DNA of 9,461 nucleotides. Origin: Deltaproteobacteria bacterium. Its GTDB lineage: Bacteria; Desulfobacterota; Deferrisomatia; Deferrisomatales; Deferrisomataceae. Shown in pieces: positions 6,110-9,461 of the stretch (the stretch's first letter is position 1; each line of letters begins with the position of its first letter). The notes beneath the pieces are model-generated. The model saw nothing but the letters and a program-made list of their open reading frames with translations, was not told the DNA's origin and made no database searches. The translations under genes and the position numbers were made by a program. The DNA lies in NCBI GenBank assembly GCA_013152215.1, contig JAADGT010000228.1, forward strand, positions 1-9,461. Reading direction: 5' to 3'.

Positions 6110-7693
6110 CTACCCTTTTTGGTGCTCCAGCGCCCGGCCAACGGCCCGGAGCAGCTCGCCCCGATCCACCGGCTTGGCCAGGTGGGCCGCCGCACCGTCC
6201 CGCACCGCCTGATCCTGGCGATCCACGCAGGTCACCACCACCACGGGGATCGACCGGGTGTCCGGATCGGCCTTGAGGCGGCGCAACAGCTGCCACCCGT
6301 CCACCCGGGGCATGAGCAGGTCGAGGGTGATCACGTCGGGCCGGCGCAGTCTCGCCAGGTCCATTCCCTCGGCCCCGTCCGAGGCGGTGATCACGTCGTA
6401 CTCGCCGGTCTCCAGGAACTTCTTCAGCAGCTCCTGGGCGGCGGGATCGTCCTCCACCACCAGCACCAGCGGCCTGCGACGCCGGGCGGCCGTCTCGTCG
6501 TCCGCCCCGGCATCCGGGATCCAGAACCAGAACCGGCTGCCCCGCCCCACCTCGCTCTCCAACCCCATCTGGCCGCCCAGGAGCTCCACCAACATCCGGC
6601 TCAGGGGCAACCCAAGGCCGGTCCCCCGGTGCTCGCGGCCGTGGGCCGCGTTCACCTGGTAGAACTTGGTGAAGATCCTCTCCTGCTCCTCCGGCGCAAT
6701 GCCCGAACCGGTGTCCTCCACCTCGACCCGCACCCCTCCGTCCTCCCGCCGGGCCCGGCACACCACCCGACCCTTCTCGGTGAACTTGACGGCGTTGGCC
6801 AGCAGGTTGATCGCCACCTGTTTCACCTTGCCCGCGTCGGACCGCACCGTGCCCAGATCGGGGGGCACGTCCACCAGGATCTTCAGGTTCTTCCGGTAGG
6901 CCAGGGGCGCCACGGTGTCGGAGGCCTCTTGGAGGACCCGGGCCAGATCGAACGCCTGGATGTCGGTCTCCATGCGGCCCGCCTCGATCCGGGTCATGTC
7001 GAGGATGTTGTTGATGAGCTTGAGCAGGTACCGGGCGCCGGCAAGGATCTTCTGCAGATCCTGCCGCTGTTCCCGGGTCAGGGGGCCGTCGATGCCGTCC
7101 AGGAGGAGCTCGGTGTACCCGATCACCGAGTTGAGGGGGCTGCGGAGCTCATGGCTCATGTTGGCGAAGAACTGGCTCTTGATCCGGGCCGCCTCGGCCA
7201 CGTCGTGGTACTGCTCCTGCAGCCGGCGGTGGGCGTCGGCCAGCTCCCGGGACTTGACCCGGATCTCGTCCAGGTGGAGCTTCTGGTACGCGTCGCTGAA
7301 CCGGTGGATCGCCTCGTCCACGACCCGGTCCACGCACCGGAGCGCCCGGTCCAGGGTCTCGCCCTCGATCCGGCCGATGAGGAGCGGATGGCACAGCTCT
7401 CGGAACAGGGCGAACGCCCGTTGCACCTCTGACATGGGGAACCGCAGGGCGAACCGCCGCTCGGTGATCTCCCGGACGAAGCTCTCCATCGGCCCCCAGT
7501 CCCCGGCACACAGCACCGCCAGGTACGCGGCCACCGCCTGGGCCGTGGTCTCCCGGAGCTCCTCCAGGGGACGCGCCGCGTAGCCCGGCCCCACCCCTTT
7601 GAGCCTCCGTGCGTACTCCTCCTCGATCGCGGCCCGCGACTCTCGCAGGATCTCGCAGGCCTCCGGACAGGTCAGCTCCGCGTGGGGCCCCAT
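6110..7693 (-). CDS. Hybrid sensor histidine kinase with RsbRD-like N-terminus and receiver domain
   Basis: A 527-residue cytoplasmic kinase with no membrane segments. Residues about 10-140 resemble the RsbRD N-terminal domain of stressosome-type sensors (all-helical, EEEYARRL through VDRVVDEAIHRFSDAY). A coiled-coil linker (about 140-172) leads to the HisKA domain, with phosphoacceptor His181 in MSHELRSPLN. The ATPase domain has the N box (NLLANAVKF, 296-304), DTGSGIA (327-333) and GTGLGL (357-362). A C-terminal receiver (about 408-525) has the acidic pair Asp415-Asp416, phosphoacceptor Asp458, Thr488 and Lys507. All key residues are present. The start at 7693 is favoured by GGAAGG seven bases upstream; an ATG at 7708 is possible but lies at the leader-repeat edge. 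No output domain or partner regulator is adjacent. Confidence 0.93.
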   Translation of the reverse strand: MGPHAELTCPEACEILRESRAAIEEEYARRLKGVGPGYAARPLEELRETTAQAVAAYLAVLCAGDWGPMESFVREITERRFALRFPMSEVQRAFALFRELCHPLLIGRIEGETLDRALRCVDRVVDEAIHRFSDAYQKLHLDEIRVKSRELADAHRRLQEQYHDVAEAARIKSQFFANMSHELRSPLNSVIGYTELLLDGIDGPLTREQRQDLQKILAGARYLLKLINNILDMTRIEAGRMETDIQAFDLARVLQEASDTVAPLAYRKNLKILVDVPPDLGTVRSDAGKVKQVAINLLANAVKFTEKGRVVCRARREDGGVRVEVEDTGSGIAPEEQERIFTKFYQVNAAHGREHRGTGLGLPLSRMLVELLGGQMGLESEVGRGSRFWFWIPDAGADDETAARRRRPLVLVVEDDPAAQELLKKFLETGEYDVITASDGAEGMDLARLRRPDVITLDLLMPRVDGWQLLRRLKADPDTRSIPVVVVTCVDRQDQAVRDGAAAHLAKPVDRGELLRAVGRALEHQKG

Positions 7694-7708
7694 GGGCACA
7701 CCTTCCAT

Positions 7709-7758
7709 GTAACTTCGGTCTCCGGTCGTCGGTCTCCGGTCGTCGGTCGGGAGCCTTC
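7709..7758 (-). repeat. GACGACC tandem tract in the leader of the kinase gene
   Basis: On the minus strand it reads GAAGGCTCCCGACC, then a 14-bp unit repeated twice (plus-strand copies at 7715-7728 and 7729-7742, TCGGTCTCCGGTCG, then a partial third), and ends in GAAGTTAC. It shares its first and last words with 291-333 upstream of the LOG gene. It stops 15 bp before the kinase ATG, the same distance as at the LOG gene. Confidence 0.7.
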
Positions 7759-7827
7759 GGCCCGCTGGGCGGCTAGGGGGCTGGGCGGCCGGGCCGCTTC
7801 CCCGAACCGCCGCCAGACGCTCGGTGG

Positions 7828-8010
7828 GGCATGGGGTCTTCTGGAGAGCCGCGTGCGGCTCCTCAGCTCGCCGCGCAGCGCCTCCAACGCTCGCACCGTG
7901 AATCCGTTCGTGCCCCACCGAACGGTCATGAAACCACCGCCCGTGCCCCGTGCCTGCGCGGCGAATCTCAATGCCCGGCTTCGCGCGCGGCCGGAAGCAG
8001 GCCCCATGCC
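7828..8010 (+). repeat. Palindromic dispersed repeat, copy B
   Basis: A 183-bp relative of copies A and C. The left arm begins GGCATGGGG and contains a perfect 7-bp hairpin around GAGCCGCGTGCGGCTC, then CAGCTCGCCGCGC. The right arm ends GGCCGGAAGCAGGCCCCATGCC in pieces shared with copy A. The core differs from both other copies except for short words such as CACCGCCCG. With copy C it fills most of the 775-bp gene-free stretch between the kinase and trmH. No gene is credible inside it. Confidence 0.8.
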
Positions 8011-8018
8011 TCCGGCGT

Positions 8019-8044
8019 GAAGGCCCCGGACCAACGGAAGTTAC
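8019..8044 (+). repeat. Short GAAGGC-to-GAAGTTAC tract, outer flank of copy B
   Basis: GAAGGCCCCGGACC is followed by AACGGAAGTTAC. It is a contracted form of the tracts at 291-333 and 7709-7758, and it points outward on the other side of copy B. Copy B is therefore bracketed by inverted GAAGTTAC ends at 7709-7716 and 8037-8044. From 8045 to 8210 I see no gene; a 15-bp GC-only near-palindrome lies at 8060-8074. Confidence 0.55.
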
Positions 8045-8210
8045 CTTTCCCTGTTGTACGGCCCCGCGGGGGCCTGGGGTATTTCATAAGTAACACAAGG
8101 CCGGTGGCTCGGCCAGGCGCGAACAGCCTGCATGCACGGCCCACGCCGGTCTGCTACTCATTCCAACGAAAGTATTGCTAGGCCCGTGCCCCCTTCCCTT
8201 TGGGGAGTAC

Positions 8211-8395
8211 GGGGCGGGGGTCTGGTGGAGCGCCGGGTGCGGCCCTTTAGCTCGCCGCGCCCTCCGAACGTCTGGATCGCCTCCGGATCCCAAGGGTTCC
8301 GCTATCGTGGCCGGGATCGGTGGGCAAGCGGCGGCATGAGACGGCGCGGCGATCGGATGCCGCACTCGCGCCCGGCCGGAACCGGGCCCCCACCC
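8211..8395 (+). repeat. Palindromic dispersed repeat, copy C
   Basis: About 185 bp. The left arm (from 8211) includes GGAGCGCCGGGTGCGGCC and AGCTCGCCGCGCCCTCCGAA. The right arm (8343-8395) includes GGCGCGGCGATCGGATGC and GCACTCGCGCCCGGCCGGAA, nearly identical to the matching arm of copy A. The outermost ends (GGGGC, CCCCCACCC) are more diverged than in copies A and B. The core keeps weak similarity to that of copy A. A possible trmH promoter begins right after its right end. Confidence 0.75.
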
Positions 8396-8400
8396 GGGCC

Positions 8401-8428
8401 CTGGCAATACGTCTGAAGGTCTTAGTAT
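8401..8428 (+). promoter_or_regulatory. Weak candidate promoter of trmH
   Basis: CTGGCA (8401-8406) matches TTGACA at four of six positions. After a 16-bp spacer comes TAGTAT (8423-8428). Transcription would start near 8435, about 34 bases before the GTG. This is the most AT-rich patch between copy C and the gene, but the -35 is poor. Confidence 0.35.
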
Positions 8429-8468
8429 TCTCGGCCGCCCATCCGAACCGAACCACGGAGACGAAGAC

Positions 8469-9104
8469 GTGCCAGACGACCCGTTGGACATCATCCGGCA
8501 GGCCCTGCGGCCCGAGCGGTGGGCCAAGATGGAACGCGCCCTCAACCACCGACTCGGCGCCGTGCGGGTGGTGATCGAGAACCTCCACCACCCCCACAAC
8601 CTCAGCGCCGTGATGCGCACCTGCGAGGGCCTGGGGATCCAGCACCTCCACGTGGTGGACACCCGTGAGAACACCGTACCCAGCCGGCGCATCACCCTGG
8701 GGGCGCACAAGTGGCTGACCATCCACCGCCACGATCGGTTCGAGGAGTGTGGCCGGGACCTGAAGGCCCGGGGGTTCCGGCTCTACGCGGCCATGCTCGA
8801 TCCGGGGGCCGTGCCCCTGGAGGAGATCCCGGTGGACGCGCCGGTGGCCCTGGTGTTCGGAAACGAGAGGGATGGGGTCAGCCCGGAGGCCCGGGCCTGG
8901 TGCGACGGGGCTTACATGATCCCCATGTACGGGTTCGTGCAGAGCTTCAACGTATCGGTGGCCGTGGCCGTGAGCCTGTACAGCGTGACCCAGAGGGTCC
9001 GGCAGCGACCCGACGGGGGGCTTCTCACCGCAGAGGAGCGGCGCGAGGTGCTCGAGCAGTGGCTGCCCAAGAGCCTGCGGTTCGGACGGCGTCTGATACG
9101 GTGA
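8469..9104 (+). CDS. trmH: tRNA (guanosine(18)-2'-O)-methyltransferase TrmH
   Basis: A 211-residue SpoU/SPOUT methyltransferase that uses S-adenosylmethionine to methylate the ribose of G18 in the tRNA D-loop. The trefoil-knot motifs are clear: HPHNLSAVMRT (41-51, with Arg50 at the expected catalytic position), ALVFGNERDGVS (127-138), and IPMYGFVQSFNVSVAVAV (151-168). N- and C-terminal helical extensions, the latter with LTAEERREVLEQWLP (186-200), separate TrmH from the L30e-bearing RlmB type. The start is GTG with GGAG eight bases upstream; there is no better in-frame ATG before the conserved region. The gene stands alone on the plus strand, between repeat copy C and a convergent tRNA gene. 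Confidence 0.9.
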   Translation: MPDDPLDIIRQALRPERWAKMERALNHRLGAVRVVIENLHHPHNLSAVMRTCEGLGIQHLHVVDTRENTVPSRRITLGAHKWLTIHRHDRFEECGRDLKARGFRLYAAMLDPGAVPLEEIPVDAPVALVFGNERDGVSPEARAWCDGAYMIPMYGFVQSFNVSVAVAVSLYSVTQRVRQRPDGGLLTAEERREVLEQWLPKSLRFGRRLIR

Positions 9105-9144
9105 ACGCTGGGGGGCCTGGCCGGCAGGGAAACCGCGGCGTACG

Positions 9145-9179
9145 AAAAAAAGGGACCCGGAAACGCTTCCGAGTCCCTT
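9145..9179 (-). terminator. Intrinsic terminator of the tRNA-Val gene
   Basis: The arms 9150-9162 and 9167-9179 pair over 13 bp with one mismatch around a 4-nt loop. On the minus strand the stem is followed by seven T's (9151-9145). It begins 9 bases after the tRNA 3' end. It has no T-run on the plus strand, so it probably does not end the trmH transcript. Confidence 0.85.
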
Positions 9180-9188
9180 GCCAAGGCA

Positions 9189-9263
9189 TGGTGGGCGATG
9201 CAGGGATTGAACCTGCGACCCCTGGCATGTGAGGCCAGTGCTCTCCCGCTGAGCTAATCGCCC
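9189..9263 (-). tRNA. tRNA-Val (anticodon CAC)
   Basis: A 75-nt tRNA with the CCA end encoded. The acceptor stem GGGCGAT pairs with ATCGCCC. The D arm is GCTC-AGCGGGA-GAGC. The anticodon arm is CTGGC-CTCACAT-GCCAG, giving anticodon CAC, which reads GUG valine codons. A 5-nt variable loop and the T arm GCAGG-TTCAATC-CCTGC follow. All stems are perfectly paired. It has its own promoter (9275-9303) and terminator (9145-9179) and is a single-gene transcription unit. Confidence 0.96.
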
Positions 9264-9461
9264 GTGAGGCGGTCTTTATACTCAGATCGGCCGGCCCGGT
9301 CAAGGGCCTTTTCGGCCCATGCCGGGTCCCGGGCCGCCCGGGCCGCGACCCGGGCGCAGGCGAACGATCCCCCCAGGAGGTTGGAGCCCCGGGGGAGCCC
9401 GGCCAGGTCCCGGGGCCGGCCGGGAGCCCGAAACGGGTAGGGCCCGGCCGCGACCCCCACC
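9254..9461 (-). CDS. Partial CDS of unknown function (3' end only)
   Basis: An open frame entering from the right edge, with 68 visible codons. Outside the tRNA promoter region only about 6 of 53 codons end in A or T, fewer than in a competing minus-strand frame (about 16 of 53), which supports coding. The most protein-like part is GSNLLGGSFACARVAARAAR, then DPAWAEKALDRA. I do not recognise the family. The frame runs through the tRNA-Val promoter and stops at a TAG inside the tRNA gene (9256-9254), a 10-nt overlap. The overlap may mean the true end is degenerate or that the frame is fortuitous. Confidence 0.4.
   Translation of the reverse strand, partial: VGVAAGPYPFRAPGRPRDLAGLPRGSNLLGGSFACARVAARAARDPAWAEKALDRAGRSEYKDRLTGD
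9275..9303 (-). promoter_or_regulatory. Promoter of tRNA-Val
   Basis: On the minus strand, TTGACC (9303-9298), a 17-bp spacer, and TATAAA (9280-9275). The -10 ends 11 bases before the mature tRNA 5' end, so the leader is only about 4-5 nt. Spacing and boxes are near consensus for the housekeeping sigma factor. Confidence 0.82.

Noticed and set aside
8060..8074. GC-only near-palindrome GGCCCCGCGGGGGCC
   Set aside because: Such strings arise easily at this base composition, and it has no T-run or partner signal.
9030..9232. Plus-strand frame ending in GDAGIEPATPGM
   Set aside because: This is a familiar false protein made by translating the complement of a tRNA gene; here it covers the terminator and tRNA-Val.

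Overview
The window is very GC-rich bacterial DNA with strongly G/C-biased third codon positions, Shine-Dalgarno-led starts and sigma70-type promoters. The gene set (4Fe-4S QueH, DUF2905, HD-GYP, hybrid histidine kinase, LOG protein) and the GC content suggest a chromosomal segment of an environmental, perhaps anaerobic, deltaproteobacterial-type (Desulfobacterota) organism. That lineage is an inference from gene content only. No phage, plasmid, transposase, CRISPR or rRNA was seen.

Layout, left to right. Positions 1-348 hold a palindromic repeat (copy A) and a leader of short tandem repeats, followed by a LOG/TIGR00730-type nucleotide hydrolase (349-1023) and a closely spaced AEC-family transporter (1037-1945). 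A 56-bp partial repeat follows. Then comes a consensus promoter with a terminator about 85 bp downstream (a candidate small RNA or attenuated leader), and a cold-shock protein (2301-2504). A bidirectional terminator separates it from a convergent Hsp20 chaperone (3117-2641, minus). Upstream of hsp20 lies a minus-strand pair with a 4-nt overlap, queH then a DUF2905 membrane protein. An HD-GYP protein (4063-5286, plus) diverges from queH.

The 305-bp gap after the HD-GYP gene holds a second 56-bp partial repeat and an unrelated imperfect inverted repeat. Next is a minus-strand pair: a hybrid histidine kinase with an RsbRD-like N-terminus (7693-6110), and 2 nt behind it a small Cys-rich HExxH protein (6107-5592). 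The 775-bp stretch 7694-8468 carries two more full repeats (copies B and C). It is followed by trmH (8469-9104, plus). A minus-strand tRNA-Val(CAC) with its own promoter and terminator comes next, and the 3' end of an unidentified minus-strand reading frame reaches the right edge.

The genes are mostly housekeeping and regulatory: stress proteins of both temperature extremes, two tRNA-modification enzymes, and cyclic-di-GMP and phosphorelay signalling. The most unusual signal is non-coding. A family of ~185-bp imperfect palindromes with conserved arms and divergent cores occurs three times, with two shorter relatives. Two of the full copies sit in the same composite leader upstream of two unrelated genes. 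The other points worth following are the candidate small RNA ahead of the cold-shock gene and the kinase-coupled HExxH protein.
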